A stretch of 55,138 bases of DNA from assembly GCF_015082335.1 (NCBI RefSeq), contig NZ_BLRL01000021.1, forward strand, positions 1 to 55,138, written 5' to 3'. This document shows positions 1-9,200 of the stretch, one piece after another. This DNA is from Moritella sp. F3 (GTDB lineage Bacteria; Pseudomonadota; Gammaproteobacteria; Enterobacterales; Moritellaceae). Made by a program: the position numbers and the translations under genes. The notes under the pieces were generated by a model. That model was given only the letters and a program-made list of their open reading frames with translations, was not told where the DNA came from and did no database searches. How positions within the stretch are numbered: the first letter of the stretch is position 1; each line of letters opens with the position of its first letter.

Positions 1-34
1 CACACAGATTGCTTGAATAAATTGTTAAAGAGCA
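1..34. repeat. Inverted copy of the rRNA leader at 55065-55098
   Basis: These 34 bases are the perfect reverse complement of 55065-55098. They contain boxA and the start of the conserved leader. The window is therefore framed by two divergent rRNA operons, and the copies mark the ends of what are probably much longer inverted repeats (the rRNA genes themselves, outside the window). Confidence 0.95.
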
Positions 35-95
35 TACTGAACGACTGTTGCCGTGTCAGTGGGAGCGATTATAGAGAACTCAGGTTTATTGGCAA
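1..95 (-). promoter_or_regulatory. rRNA operon promoter and leader (operon runs off the left edge)
   Basis: Read on the minus strand, a near-consensus promoter is visible: TTGCCA at 90-95, a 16-bp spacer, and TATAAT at 68-73. A GC-rich discriminator follows, as in stringently controlled rRNA promoters. Downstream is the leader with the boxA antitermination core TGCTCTTTAACA at 23-34. Positions 1-34 are an exact inverted copy of 55065-55098 at the other end of the window. The 16S gene itself lies outside the window, so the operon is inferred from the leader. Confidence 0.85.
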
Positions 96-292
96 GTCAT
101 TTTGACAATAAACTAAACAAACAGGCTTTACTGTACGAAATTAGCACTAAAGTGTTTTTTTTCGATCTTTCTGGTACGCAAATACAGCAACAGCATTAGT
201 TCAGCGCTAAATAATGTCGTGCTTTAGCCAACGACAGCCCTAGTATTGTAGGTTTATCGCGATACAATGATATTAACCAAGGAGATATACCC

Positions 293-1129
293 ATGACTGA
301 ACTTAGAAACCAAATCATCGCCGAGATGAAAGTTAAACCGAGTATTAATATTGCCGATGAGATTCGTAGTCGCATTAACTTTATCAAGCAGCAATTAACT
401 AACTCAGGATTAAAAAGTTTAGTTCTAGGTATAAGTGGTGGTGTTGATTCATCAACTTGTGGCCGTCTTTGCCAATTAGCTATCGAAGAGTTAAATACAG
501 AACAACACAGTGATGAGTTTAATTTCATTGCCGTACGCTTACCTTATTCTATCCAAGCAGATGAAGATGATGCACAAAAAGCGCTAAGCTTTATTAATCC
601 AAAAACATCTGTCACGGTGAACATCCAATCAGGTTCAGACAGTATTCATAGTGAAGTACTTAAATCTGTACAAGCAGCAGGACTGCCAGAAACAACAGCC
701 TTTAATCAAGATTTCAATAAAGGTAACGTAAAAGCAAGAATGCGCATGATTGCACAGTATGAAATTGCAGGCTTATATAGAGGCTTAGTACCAGGAACAG
801 ATCATAGTGCTGAAAACATTTCCGGTTTCTTTACTAAACACGGCGATGGTGCTTGCGATTTAGCACCTTTATTTGGTTTGAATAAACGCCAAGTAAGAGC
901 ATTAGCTGAATTCTTAGGTGCTTCGCAAGACGTATTCTTGAAAATACCTACAGCAGATTTAGAAGAAGATCGCCCACAGCTTGAAGATGAAATAGCACTC
1001 GGTGTCACTTATGATCAAATAGATGACTTCTTAGAAGGTAAATCTATTGATGCAAACGCTGAAGCAAAAATTATTGATACATACTCTAAGACAACGCATA
1101 AGCGTAATGCGATACCGACACCAACTTAA
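293..1129 (+). CDS. nadE: NH3-dependent NAD+ synthetase
   Basis: Catalyses the last step of NAD biosynthesis: ATP-dependent amidation of nicotinic acid adenine dinucleotide with ammonia. The 278-residue protein has the usual length of the single-domain ammonia-dependent form and no glutaminase domain. The PP-loop ATP-binding motif GISGGVDSS is near residues 46-54, and the conserved PGTDHSAEN segment lies in the middle. The ATG at 293 follows a strong ribosome-binding site (AAGGAG, 7 bases upstream). The gene is alone on its strand, head-to-head with the leftward rRNA promoter and convergent with glmU. Confidence 0.97.
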   Translation: MTELRNQIIAEMKVKPSINIADEIRSRINFIKQQLTNSGLKSLVLGISGGVDSSTCGRLCQLAIEELNTEQHSDEFNFIAVRLPYSIQADEDDAQKALSFINPKTSVTVNIQSGSDSIHSEVLKSVQAAGLPETTAFNQDFNKGNVKARMRMIAQYEIAGLYRGLVPGTDHSAENISGFFTKHGDGACDLAPLFGLNKRQVRALAEFLGASQDVFLKIPTADLEEDRPQLEDEIALGVTYDQIDDFLEGKSIDANAEAKIIDTYSKTTHKRNAIPTPT

Positions 1130-1154
1130 TTATTGCAGGCTTGATTTATAAAAC

Positions 1155-1186
1155 AAAAAAGCAGAGATTAATCTCTGCTTTTTTGT
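1155..1186. terminator. Bidirectional terminator between nadE and glmU
   Basis: A perfect inverted repeat, GCAGAGATT/AATCTCTGC, is flanked by A6 on the left and T6 on the right. It can therefore act as a Rho-independent terminator for nadE (+) and for glmU (-). Confidence 0.93.
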
Positions 1187-1205
1187 ATCACTAATCTATC
1201 AATGA

Positions 1206-2570
1206 TTACTTTTCTATTTTCGTTGGTTTTGGCCAATTACGAATATGTCGTTGCTTAACACGTGATATTACTAAATCGTTTGCTTCAACATCTTTCGTTA
1301 TTGTAGAACCAGCAGCCACAGTCGCATTTTTCCCAATAGTGACAGGGGCGATTAATTGACTATCAGAACCAATAAAAGCACCATCTTCAATAATGGTTTT
1401 AAACTTATTTACGCCATCATAATTACACGTAATCGTACCGGCGCCGATATTTACTTTCTCACCAATAACGCTGTCACCTAAATAGCTAAGATGTCCTGCT
1501 TTAGAACCTTTGCCTAAGGTAGTTTTCTTCAATTCGACAAAATTACCTACGTGGGCATCATCTTCTAATATAGTGTCAGGACGTAAACGGGCAAATGGGC
1601 CTGCACTGCAGTCGACACCAATCGTTGCAGACTCAATAATTGAGTTTGGCTTAATCTCTGAATTAGCACCAATATGGCAATCTTTTAAAATACAATTAGC
1701 ACCAATAGTAACGCCACTACCGATAGTTACTTTACCTTCGATAATAACGTTAATATCAAATGTCACATCATTACCAACACTGACTTCGCCACGTAAATCA
1801 AAACGATTTGGATCAAGCATAGTCACGCCTTGTTCCATCAGTTTGTACGCTTGTAATTTTTGGTATGCACGTTCTAATTCTGCCAATTGCATACGGTTGT
1901 TAACACCTTCAACCTCAATGTTCGCGATTGGGTGTACCGCATTAATGGTGCGTCCAGCTTGATGGGCGAGGGCGATCACATCGGTAAGGTAATATTCAGC
2001 TTGTGCATTATTATTATCTAACAGGGATAACCAGTGCTTAAAATCAGCACCGTTAGCCACTAATATGCCAGAGTTTACTTCATCGATTTTAAGCTGCTCT
2101 GCCGATGCATCTTTTTGCTCAACAATACCAACGACCGTTTCACCATCACGTACAATACGACCATAACCCATTGGGTTATCCAGCTTCACCGTCAGTAGAC
2201 CGATGCCGCCTTCGGGTTGAGACTGGCATAGGTGTGTCAGTGTTTCTTGGCTAATTAATGGCACGTCACCATAAAGCACTAGTACTTGTTCGTCCGCTTT
2301 AAATTTATCAGCCGCTTGTTGCACGGCATGACCAGTCCCTAATTGTTCAGCTTGCAGAACCCAATCTAGCTTGTCATCGTTAATGCGTGATTTGAGTAAT
2401 TCAGCACCATGGCCATAGACTAAATGGATATCGTTAACATCTAACTGTTTTACGGTATCGATAACATGCTGAACCATTGGTTTTTTAGCGATTGGGTGAA
2501 GCACTTTAGGAAGATCTGAACGCATACGCGTTCCTTTACCAGCAGCAAGAATAACAACACTAATAGGCAT
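1206..2570 (-). CDS. glmU: Bifunctional GlcN-1-P acetyltransferase / GlcNAc-1-P uridylyltransferase
   Basis: Makes UDP-GlcNAc, the precursor of peptidoglycan and lipopolysaccharide. The N-terminal half is a nucleotidyltransferase with the signature LAAGKGTRMRSDLPKVLH (residues 8-25) and the motifs GTGHAVQQA and YGDVPL. The C-terminal half is a left-handed beta-helix acetyltransferase built of hexapeptide repeats such as IGEKVNIGAGTITCNYDG. At 454 residues it matches the family length. In many gammaproteobacteria glmU lies just downstream of the atp operon, as here, although a terminator separates the two. Confidence 0.97.
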   Translation of the reverse strand: MPISVVILAAGKGTRMRSDLPKVLHPIAKKPMVQHVIDTVKQLDVNDIHLVYGHGAELLKSRINDDKLDWVLQAEQLGTGHAVQQAADKFKADEQVLVLYGDVPLISQETLTHLCQSQPEGGIGLLTVKLDNPMGYGRIVRDGETVVGIVEQKDASAEQLKIDEVNSGILVANGADFKHWLSLLDNNNAQAEYYLTDVIALAHQAGRTINAVHPIANIEVEGVNNRMQLAELERAYQKLQAYKLMEQGVTMLDPNRFDLRGEVSVGNDVTFDINVIIEGKVTIGSGVTIGANCILKDCHIGANSEIKPNSIIESATIGVDCSAGPFARLRPDTILEDDAHVGNFVELKKTTLGKGSKAGHLSYLGDSVIGEKVNIGAGTITCNYDGVNKFKTIIEDGAFIGSDSQLIAPVTIGKNATVAAGSTITKDVEANDLVISRVKQRHIRNWPKPTKIEK

Positions 2571-2667
2571 AATGGGCTCTTATCAAAAGATGAATAATTA
2601 AAATAAATAGTAATTAGATTATAGGGAATAAATGGGTTTAACAATATGAATAGTTTAATGAAGATAT

Positions 2668-2697
2668 AAAAAAAGCGACCCTAAGGTCGCTTTTTTG
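2668..2697 (-). terminator. Terminator of the atp operon
   Basis: A GCGACC-CTAA-GGTCGC hairpin is flanked by A and T runs (AAAAAAGCGACC and GGTCGCTTTTTT). It lies 51 bases past the atpC stop, on the minus strand. The symmetry of the A/T tracts would also allow reverse-direction function. Confidence 0.9.
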
Positions 2698-2747
2698 ACA
2701 ACTACACGTGATCAATTAAAGATTCACTCAATCTAACCTAAGTTAAA

Positions 2748-3173
2748 TTAGTTGAATTTTTTAACCAATTTAAGCACACGAAGTTGAGCAATAGCATCAG
2801 CCAATTGAATAGCTACTTGAGTGTAATCCACATCTTGATTAGTTGCAGAATTGCTCAGTAGTTCTTCAGCTTGTCTTTTGGCTTCTTGCGCTTTGGCTAA
2901 ATCTAGATCTTCTGCACGAATCGCAGTATCAGCCAGCACGGTAACTTCGCCAGGTTGTACTTCACAAGTACCGCCTGAAACAAAGATAACTTCTTCTTCA
3001 CCGTGTTGTTTAACCAAGCGCACCATGCCAGGTACTATTCCAGTTAATAGTGGTGTATGTCCAGCTAAAATGCCGAACTCACCGCCAGAACCGGTAACTT
3101 GAATGCTTTCAGCACGCCCAGAAAATAAAACACCTTCTGCGCTTACTACATTCAAATCAAAAGTCATAGCCAT
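2748..3173 (-). CDS. atpC: F-type ATP synthase epsilon subunit
   Basis: Rotor-stalk subunit of the F1 sector that couples rotation to catalysis and inhibits ATP hydrolysis. The N-terminal beta-sandwich is visible (MAMTFDLNVVSAEG, then GEFGILAGHTPLLTGI and the VQPGEVTVLADTAI stretch), followed by a C-terminal alpha-helical hairpin rich in Ala, Glu and Lys. At 141 residues it is close to the usual 138-140. It is the last gene of the atp operon, 15 bases after atpD, with a terminator downstream. Confidence 0.96.
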   Translation of the reverse strand: MAMTFDLNVVSAEGVLFSGRAESIQVTGSGGEFGILAGHTPLLTGIVPGMVRLVKQHGEEEVIFVSGGTCEVQPGEVTVLADTAIRAEDLDLAKAQEAKRQAEELLSNSATNQDVDYTQVAIQLADAIAQLRVLKLVKKFN

Positions 3174-3188
3174 AGTGCCCTCGCTTAT

Positions 3189-4574
3189 TTACAGTTTCTT
3201 CGCAGCTTCAACAGCATCGTCGATAGAACCACAATACATGAACGCTTGCTCAGGAAGATCATCGTAATCACCCTCTAACAGGCCTTTAAAGCCACGTAGA
3301 GTTTCTTTTAATGATACAAGAACACCTGGGTCACCAGTAAATACTTCAGCAACATGGTATGGCTGAGTTAAGAAACGTTGGATCTTACGAGCACGAGATA
3401 CGATTTGCTTATCTTCTTCAGATAGCTCATCCATACCTAGGATCGCAATAATGTCTTTTAATTCAGTATAACGCTGTAGTACACCTTGAACGCCACGAGC
3501 GATGTCGTAATGTTCTTGACCAACTACTAGAGGATCTAACTGACGAGAAGTAGAATCTAGTGGGTCGATCGCAGGGTACATACCCATTGAAGCAATATTA
3601 CGGTTCAGTACAACTGTTGCATCTAAGTGAGCAAATGTTGTTGCTGGAGATGGATCCGTTAAATCATCCGCAGGTACGTATACCGCTTGGATAGATGTAA
3701 TTGAACCACTCTTAGTTGAAGTAATACGCTCTTGTAGGATACCCATTTCTTCAGCAAGTGTAGGCTGGTAACCTACCGCTGATGGCATACGACCTAGCAG
3801 TGCAGATACTTCAGTTCCCGCAAGTGTATAACGATAGATATTATCGATGAATAGTAGTACATCTTTACCTTCGTCACGGAAGCGTTCAGCCATTGATAAA
3901 CCAGTCAAAGCAACACGTAAACGGTTACCTGGAGGCTCATTCATTTGGCCGTAAACCATTGCTACTTTATCAAGTACGCCGGCTTCTTCCATCTCGTAGT
4001 AGAAATCGTTACCTTCACGAGTACGCTCACCAACACCAGCAAACACAGATAGACCTGAGTGAGCTTTAGCGATGTTGTTGATTAGTTCCATCATGTTTAC
4101 GGTTTTACCAACACCGGCACCACCGAATAGACCGACTTTACCACCTTTAGCAAATGGGCAAATCAGATCGATAACTTTAACACCTGTTTCTAGCAATTCG
4201 CTAGAAAGTGACTGCTCTTCATAAGAAGGCGCTGTACGGTGAATTTCATAACGCGTATCTGTTGGGATAGCGCCTTTACCGTCAATTGGGTTACCAAGAA
4301 CGTTTACAATACGACCAAGACATTCGTCACCAACAGGCACGCTAATCGCGCTACCAGTGTTAGTTACTTTAAGGCCTCGGCGTAAGCCGTCACTTGAACC
4401 CATAACGATACAACGAACAACACCACCACCGATTTGTTGCTGAACTTCTAGCACCAATTCAGATAGGTTAGCGTCGTCAAATGTCAGTGCATCGTACACT
4501 TGAGGTACGGATTGCTGTGGAAACTCAACGTCCACAACAGCACCGATGATCTGGACAATAATACCAGTACTCAT
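3189..4574 (-). CDS. atpD: F-type ATP synthase beta subunit
   Basis: Catalytic F1 subunit. The Walker A motif GGAGVGKT is present, along with the GERTREGNDFY segment and the DELSEEDK motif (the DELSEED lever). I place the start at 4574 (MSTGIIVQIIGAVVDVEF), giving 461 residues as in other enteric and marine homologues. The ATG is preceded by AGAGGA on the minus strand. A longer in-frame extension to 4628 would overlap atpG and adds residues not typical of the family. Downstream of atpG and upstream of atpC in the operon. Confidence 0.97.
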   Translation of the reverse strand: MSTGIIVQIIGAVVDVEFPQQSVPQVYDALTFDDANLSELVLEVQQQIGGGVVRCIVMGSSDGLRRGLKVTNTGSAISVPVGDECLGRIVNVLGNPIDGKGAIPTDTRYEIHRTAPSYEEQSLSSELLETGVKVIDLICPFAKGGKVGLFGGAGVGKTVNMMELINNIAKAHSGLSVFAGVGERTREGNDFYYEMEEAGVLDKVAMVYGQMNEPPGNRLRVALTGLSMAERFRDEGKDVLLFIDNIYRYTLAGTEVSALLGRMPSAVGYQPTLAEEMGILQERITSTKSGSITSIQAVYVPADDLTDPSPATTFAHLDATVVLNRNIASMGMYPAIDPLDSTSRQLDPLVVGQEHYDIARGVQGVLQRYTELKDIIAILGMDELSEEDKQIVSRARKIQRFLTQPYHVAEVFTGDPGVLVSLKETLRGFKGLLEGDYDDLPEQAFMYCGSIDDAVEAAKKL

Positions 4575-4603
4575 TTTAAATCCTCTAAACTTTACAAGTT
4601 TGC

Positions 4604-5470
4604 CTAAACCGCTGAAGCACCAGCACAAATTTCAGAAATCTCTTGTGTAATGGCAGATTGACGGGCTTTGTTAAATACTAACTGCAGCTCATCAATAATG
4701 TCACCAGCATTGTCTGTTGCATTTTTCATTGCAAACATACGTGCTGCTTGTTCAGATGCTGCGTTTTCAACAACACCTTGATACACTTGAGATTCAATAA
4801 ATCTAACTAATAATTTAGTTAGAAGCTCAGCAGGTTCGCCTTCGTAAAGGTAATCCCAGCCATGCTTTGGTAGTGCTTCGTTTTCTTCCGATGCAGGCAA
4901 CGGCAGTAGTTGATCGATAGTTGGTTCTTGCGTCATTGTATTAACAAATTTGTTATATACAACGAATAAGCGATCCAACTTACCGTTATCGTATGCTTCT
5001 AGCATAACTCGAACAGAACCAATCAAGTCTTCTAACGTAGGTTCTTCACCGAGGTTTGCTGCATTAGCAACCACGTTTCCGCCTACGTTAGCGAAAAATG
5101 TACCCGCTTTAGCGCCAATAAGCCCTAAATCGATTTCTACATTTTTATCCGACCATCCCTTCATATCAGAGAGAGTCTTTTTGAAAAGGTTGATGTTCAA
5201 GCCGCCACATAGACCACGGTCAGTTGAAATCACAATATAACCAACACGTTTCGCTTCACGTTCTTCTAGGTACGGATGAGAGTACTCTAGAGAACCTTCA
5301 GCGAGATGACCGATCACTCTGCGCATTGTGTTAGCGTATGGGCGACTAGCTGCCATGCGATCTTGTGCTTTACGCATTTTACTCGCGGCAACCATCTCCA
5401 TTGCGCTGGTGATCTTCTGAGTATTAGTAATACTCCCGATCTTGTTTTTAATTTCTTTAGCGCCGGCCAT
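4604..5470 (-). CDS. atpG: F-type ATP synthase gamma subunit
   Basis: Central rotor shaft of F1. The N-terminal coiled-coil helix (MAGAKEIKNKIGSITNTQKITSAMEMVAASKM) and the C-terminal helix (ARMFAMKNATDNAGDIIDELQLVFNKARQSAITQEI) are the conserved ends of the family. They form the antiparallel coiled coil inside the alpha3beta3 ring. It is 288 residues long, as expected, with an ATG at 5470 after AGGAGA. It sits between atpA and atpD, the standard order. Confidence 0.96.
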   Translation of the reverse strand: MAGAKEIKNKIGSITNTQKITSAMEMVAASKMRKAQDRMAASRPYANTMRRVIGHLAEGSLEYSHPYLEEREAKRVGYIVISTDRGLCGGLNINLFKKTLSDMKGWSDKNVEIDLGLIGAKAGTFFANVGGNVVANAANLGEEPTLEDLIGSVRVMLEAYDNGKLDRLFVVYNKFVNTMTQEPTIDQLLPLPASEENEALPKHGWDYLYEGEPAELLTKLLVRFIESQVYQGVVENAASEQAARMFAMKNATDNAGDIIDELQLVFNKARQSAITQEISEICAGASAV

Positions 5471-5518
5471 TTGCTTCTCCTATTAAGCTAACTGTGGCAG
5501 CAAAGGCTGCCACCGCTC

Positions 5519-7060
5519 TTACCAGGTTTGTGTAGACTTAAAGCTTGCAAGTAAGCTTGTTAGCTTAGCTTGAACATCTTTGTCATACGCGCCTGTTTCA
5601 TTAATAGAAGCAAGTAAATCAGCGTGTTCTGCTTTAGCATAAGCTTGTAGAGACGCTTCAAAGCTAACAATTTTGTTAACTTCAACATCTTCTAATGCAC
5701 CAGTTTCTGCTGCATATAAAGATAGAGCCTGCTCTGCAACACTCATTGGTGCATATTGGCCTTGCTTCATTAGCTCAGTAACTTTCGCGCCATGATCAAG
5801 CTGCTTACGCGTTGCATCATCAAGGTCTGAAGAGAATTGAGCAAATGCTGCTAATTCACGATACTGTGCTAGTGCGGTACGAATACCACCAGATAGTTTC
5901 TTAATGATCTTCGTTTGTGCTGAACCACCAACACGCGATACAGAGATACCTGGATCAACAGCAGGACGTGTGCCTGAGTTAAACAGCTCTGTAGTCAAGA
6001 AGATCTGACCATCGGTAATAGAAATTACGTTCGTTGGTACGAACGCAGATACGTCACCACCTTGAGTTTCAATGATAGGAAGAGCAGTCAAAGAACCAGT
6101 CTTACCTTTCACTTCACCTTTAGTGAACGCTTCTACGTACTCAGCGTTTACACGAGCAGCACGCTCTAGTAGACGTGAATGTAGATAGAAAACATCACCA
6201 GGGTATGCTTCACGGCCCGGTGGACGACGTAAAAGTAATGAGATTTGACGGTAAGCAACGGCTTGCTTAGACAAATCATCATATACGATCAGTGCATCTT
6301 CACCACGGTCACGGAAGTATTCACCCATAGCACAACCAGAGTATGGTGCTAGGTATTGTAGTGCCGCAGCTTCAGAAGCCGTTGCAACAACAAGAATAGT
6401 GTTTTCCATTGCGCCATGTTCTTCAAGCTTACGTACAACACTAGCTACGGTAGAAGCTTTCTGACCGATTGCTACGTATACACATTTGATGCCTGAGTCT
6501 TTTTGGTTGATGATTGCATCGATAGCGATAGCACTCTTACCAACCTGACGGTCACCAATAATAAGCTCACGTTGACCACGACCGATTGGGATCATAGCGT
6601 CAATCGCTTTGATACCGATCTGTACAGGTTGGTCAACAGATTTACGTTCCATTACACCCGGTGCAATTACTTCAACAGGAGAGAAACCATCATTGTCGAT
6701 AGGTCCTTTACCGTCGATAGGCTCACCAAGTGTGTTTAAAACACGACCTAATAAGTTGCGACCTACTGGCACTTCAAAAATACGTCCAGTTGAACGTACT
6801 TTTTGGCCTTCTGCAAGACCCATGTAAGAACCCATTACTACCGCACCAACAGAGTCACGCTCTAGGTTTAATGCGATACCAAAGCGGTTTCCAGGTAATT
6901 CAATCATTTCGCCTTGCATACAGTCTGCAAGGCCATGAATACGAATAATACCATCGCTTACTGAAACGATCGTACCTTCATTTCTTGCTTCACTAACAAC
7001 GCTGAATTTTTCAATACGTTGTTTGATCAGATCACTGATTTCTGTAGAATTCAGTTGCAT
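5519..7060 (-). CDS. atpA: F-type ATP synthase alpha subunit
   Basis: Non-catalytic nucleotide-binding F1 subunit. The Walker A motif GDRQVGKS is present, with the conserved PGREAYPGDVFYLHSRLLERAA and SVSRVGGSAQ segments. The start at 7060 (MQLNSTEISDLIKQRI) gives 513 residues, the exact length typical of gammaproteobacterial AtpA. It has a GGGGAA ribosome-binding site. A 12-base upstream extension in the same frame is not needed. It begins 12 bases after atpH. Confidence 0.97.
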   Translation of the reverse strand: MQLNSTEISDLIKQRIEKFSVVSEARNEGTIVSVSDGIIRIHGLADCMQGEMIELPGNRFGIALNLERDSVGAVVMGSYMGLAEGQKVRSTGRIFEVPVGRNLLGRVLNTLGEPIDGKGPIDNDGFSPVEVIAPGVMERKSVDQPVQIGIKAIDAMIPIGRGQRELIIGDRQVGKSAIAIDAIINQKDSGIKCVYVAIGQKASTVASVVRKLEEHGAMENTILVVATASEAAALQYLAPYSGCAMGEYFRDRGEDALIVYDDLSKQAVAYRQISLLLRRPPGREAYPGDVFYLHSRLLERAARVNAEYVEAFTKGEVKGKTGSLTALPIIETQGGDVSAFVPTNVISITDGQIFLTTELFNSGTRPAVDPGISVSRVGGSAQTKIIKKLSGGIRTALAQYRELAAFAQFSSDLDDATRKQLDHGAKVTELMKQGQYAPMSVAEQALSLYAAETGALEDVEVNKIVSFEASLQAYAKAEHADLLASINETGAYDKDVQAKLTSLLASFKSTQTW

Positions 7061-7072
7061 GCTATTCCCCAA

Positions 7073-7606
7073 TTACGATTGTAGCGCTTCCGCAAGTTTA
7101 TTTAACTTACCGCGTACAGAGCCATCAATAACTAAATCACCAGTCTGGATAACCAGACCACCAATTAGAGTGTTATCAACGTTGCAATTTAACTTAACTT
7201 TGCGTGCTAAACGCTTTTCCAACGCGATCACAATGTTTGCTTCTTGCGTAGCCGTTAACGGCATTGCAGATGTTACATCAGCATCAACAGATTTCTCATG
7301 TTCCGCTTTGTAAAGAGCAAATAAAGTAACAATGCTTGGTAATGCGCTTAAACGAACGTTCTCAGCCAATACTTTAATAAAGTTTTGACCCGATTCGTTA
7401 AGTTGCTCATCAGCTACGTTAATAAAAATATCAGCGATAGCTTGTGAACCAACAGCGCCATTTAATAAATTAGAAATATCTTTGTTTACTGCGATTTCCG
7501 CGGTAAACGCTAACATTTCTTGCCATTTATCAATAGCCTGTTCCTTAACGGCAAAATCAAATGCAGCTTTAGCATATGGACGAGCAATAGTAGTCAAATC
7601 AGACAT
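7073..7606 (-). CDS. atpH: F-type ATP synthase delta subunit
   Basis: Peripheral stator subunit (OSCP family) that ties the top of F1 to the b-subunit dimer. The start MSDLTTIARPYAKAAFDFA is the family's conserved N-terminus, and the C-terminal half has the GGLVIQTGDLVIDGSVRGKL signature. It is 177 residues, the expected size. It lies 14 bases after atpF in the operon and is presumably co-translated with its neighbours. Confidence 0.95.
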   Translation of the reverse strand: MSDLTTIARPYAKAAFDFAVKEQAIDKWQEMLAFTAEIAVNKDISNLLNGAVGSQAIADIFINVADEQLNESGQNFIKVLAENVRLSALPSIVTLFALYKAEHEKSVDADVTSAMPLTATQEANIVIALEKRLARKVKLNCNVDNTLIGGLVIQTGDLVIDGSVRGKLNKLAEALQS

Positions 7607-7620
7607 AAGCCCCCCAGTTG

Positions 7621-8091
7621 TTAAAGTTCTGCAACGATTTTGTCTACGATGTCACTGTTAGCAGCTTCATCGATAGAACGTTCGATAATTTTTTCAGCAC
7701 CGGCAATAGCTAAACCAGCTACTTGTTTGCGTAATTCTTCTTTTAGACGATTACGTTCTGCTTCAACTTCAGCGTCTGCTTGAGCAAGAATTTTAGTTCG
7801 CTCCGCATTCGCTTCATCTTTAGCTTCATCGACTATCTGAGATTTACGCTTGTTTGCTGCATCAATGATATTTGCCGCTTGCGCTTTAGCATCTTTCAAT
7901 TGATCTGTTGCTTTAGCTTCCGCTAGCTTCAGATCTTTAGCAGCTTTATCCGCACTTGCAAGGCCATCAGCAATTTTCTTTTGACGTTCTTCGATAGCCG
8001 CGATTAATGGCGGCCATACATATTTCATACAAAATAGTACGAATAACGTGAAAGAAATCGCTTGTCCTAAAAGAGTTGCGTTGATATTCAC
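7621..8091 (-). CDS. atpF: F-type ATP synthase b subunit
   Basis: Stator stalk subunit with one N-terminal membrane helix (LLGQAISFTLFVLFCMKYVWPPL, residues about 7-29). A long charged Ala/Lys/Glu-rich helix forms the parallel coiled-coil dimer. It is 156 residues, as in Escherichia coli. The initiator is GTG at 8091, supported by a very strong AGGAGG ribosome-binding site just upstream. It sits between atpE and atpH. Confidence 0.95.
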   Translation of the reverse strand: MNINATLLGQAISFTLFVLFCMKYVWPPLIAAIEERQKKIADGLASADKAAKDLKLAEAKATDQLKDAKAQAANIIDAANKRKSQIVDEAKDEANAERTKILAQADAEVEAERNRLKEELRKQVAGLAIAGAEKIIERSIDEAANSDIVDKIVAEL

Positions 8092-8127
8092 AACGAACCT
8101 CCTGGTTAGTAGTGGACCGAAAGCTGA

Positions 8128-8370
8128 TTAAGCGATGAATGGGTTCGCGAATAATAGGAATAATGCGATACCAACTGCAATCATAGAGATCGCATCAAGA
8201 AGACCAGCAACAATGAACATTTTAGTTTGTAGTGCTGGTGCCATCTCTGGTTGACGAGCAGAAGACTCTAGGAATTTGCCACCTAAGATAGCGAAACCAA
8301 TTGCTGTACCGAATGCAGCAAAACCTAGTAAGATAGCAACAGCGAAAATAGTAGCTGATACAGTTTCCAT
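8128..8370 (-). CDS. atpE: F-type ATP synthase c subunit (proteolipid)
   Basis: Forms the membrane rotor ring. Two transmembrane hairpin helices flank the polar loop ARQPEM. The ion-carrying carboxylate is the Asp in GLLDAISMIAVG of the second helix, consistent with a proton-driven ring. In E. coli the corresponding stretch reads DAIPMI, so a Pro is replaced by Ser here. The ATG at 8370 has a GGAGAA site and gives 80 residues; an in-frame TTG 12 bases upstream is a less likely start. Confidence 0.95.
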   Translation of the reverse strand: METVSATIFAVAILLGFAAFGTAIGFAILGGKFLESSARQPEMAPALQTKMFIVAGLLDAISMIAVGIALFLLFANPFIA

Positions 8371-8420
8371 TTTATTCTCCAATAAGATAAAAAATTTTAA
8401 TTAAAATTTGTGTTTATAAA

Positions 8421-9197
8421 TTAATGATCTTCACATGCACTGCTTAGATAAACCATAGACAGCATCATGAAGATAAACCCTTGTAGAACGATTACCAAAA
8501 TATGGAAAATCGCCCATGGCACACTTAGTCCCCACTGAAGGTACCAAGGCATAAGCGCGATCAAAATAAAGATCAGCTCACCTGCGTACATATTACCAAA
8601 CAAACGTAGCGCTAATGAGATAGGCTTCGCCAGTAAAGTAACCATTTCCAGTGCAAAGTTAAAAGGAATAAATACCCAATGGTTAAATGGATTCATAGTC
8701 AGTTCACGAGTGAACCCACCAAAACCTTTAACCTTGATGCTGAAACCAACAATTAGTGCAAAAATACTTAACGACATAGCGAAAGTAGTATTTAAGTCTG
8801 TTGTTGGAACAACTTTCATGTAGTCAATTCCCATTGCTTTTGCTGCTTCAGGAATGAAATCCACAGGAACTAAATCCATTGTATTCATCAGAATAACCAT
8901 CATGAAGATAGTTAATGACAGCGGTGCAATTAATGCATTACGACCGTGAAAAGATTCTTTCACAATGTCGTTTACGAACTCGATGCACATTTCAACGAAA
9001 CATTGAAATTTACCCGGTACGCCCGTTGTCGCTTTCTGACCAACTTTATAGAATGTCCCTAAGAATAAAATCCCTAAAGCGAGGGTTACGAAAAGTGTGT
9101 CTAGGTGCCAAGTCCAAAATCCTTCACCAACCGCTAAATTAGTTAAGTGATGTTGGATATATTGGGTCGACGTTAGTGCTTCACCTGTTGCAGACAT
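8421..9197 (-). CDS. atpB: F-type ATP synthase a subunit
   Basis: Membrane stator subunit that forms the proton half-channels against the c-ring. It is 258 residues with five or six hydrophobic helices. The key helix with the essential arginine is visible as ISLALRLFGNMYAGELIFILIALMPW, and the preceding NPFNHWVFIPFNFALEMVTLLAKP segment is also conserved. It lies between atpI and atpE, 38 bases from atpE. Confidence 0.96.
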   Translation of the reverse strand: MSATGEALTSTQYIQHHLTNLAVGEGFWTWHLDTLFVTLALGILFLGTFYKVGQKATTGVPGKFQCFVEMCIEFVNDIVKESFHGRNALIAPLSLTIFMMVILMNTMDLVPVDFIPEAAKAMGIDYMKVVPTTDLNTTFAMSLSIFALIVGFSIKVKGFGGFTRELTMNPFNHWVFIPFNFALEMVTLLAKPISLALRLFGNMYAGELIFILIALMPWYLQWGLSVPWAIFHILVIVLQGFIFMMLSMVYLSSACEDH

Positions 9198-9200
9198 TTT

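Noticed and set aside
1510..1962. Plus-strand frame of 150 codons within glmU
   Set aside because: Fully antisense to the conserved glmU coding sequence, with no ribosome-binding site; the antisense of hexapeptide repeats often stays open.
4575..4628. Longer atpD beginning at 4628
   Set aside because: It would overlap atpG and add a Cys/Trp-rich extension absent from the family; the ATG at 4574 has a good ribosome-binding site.
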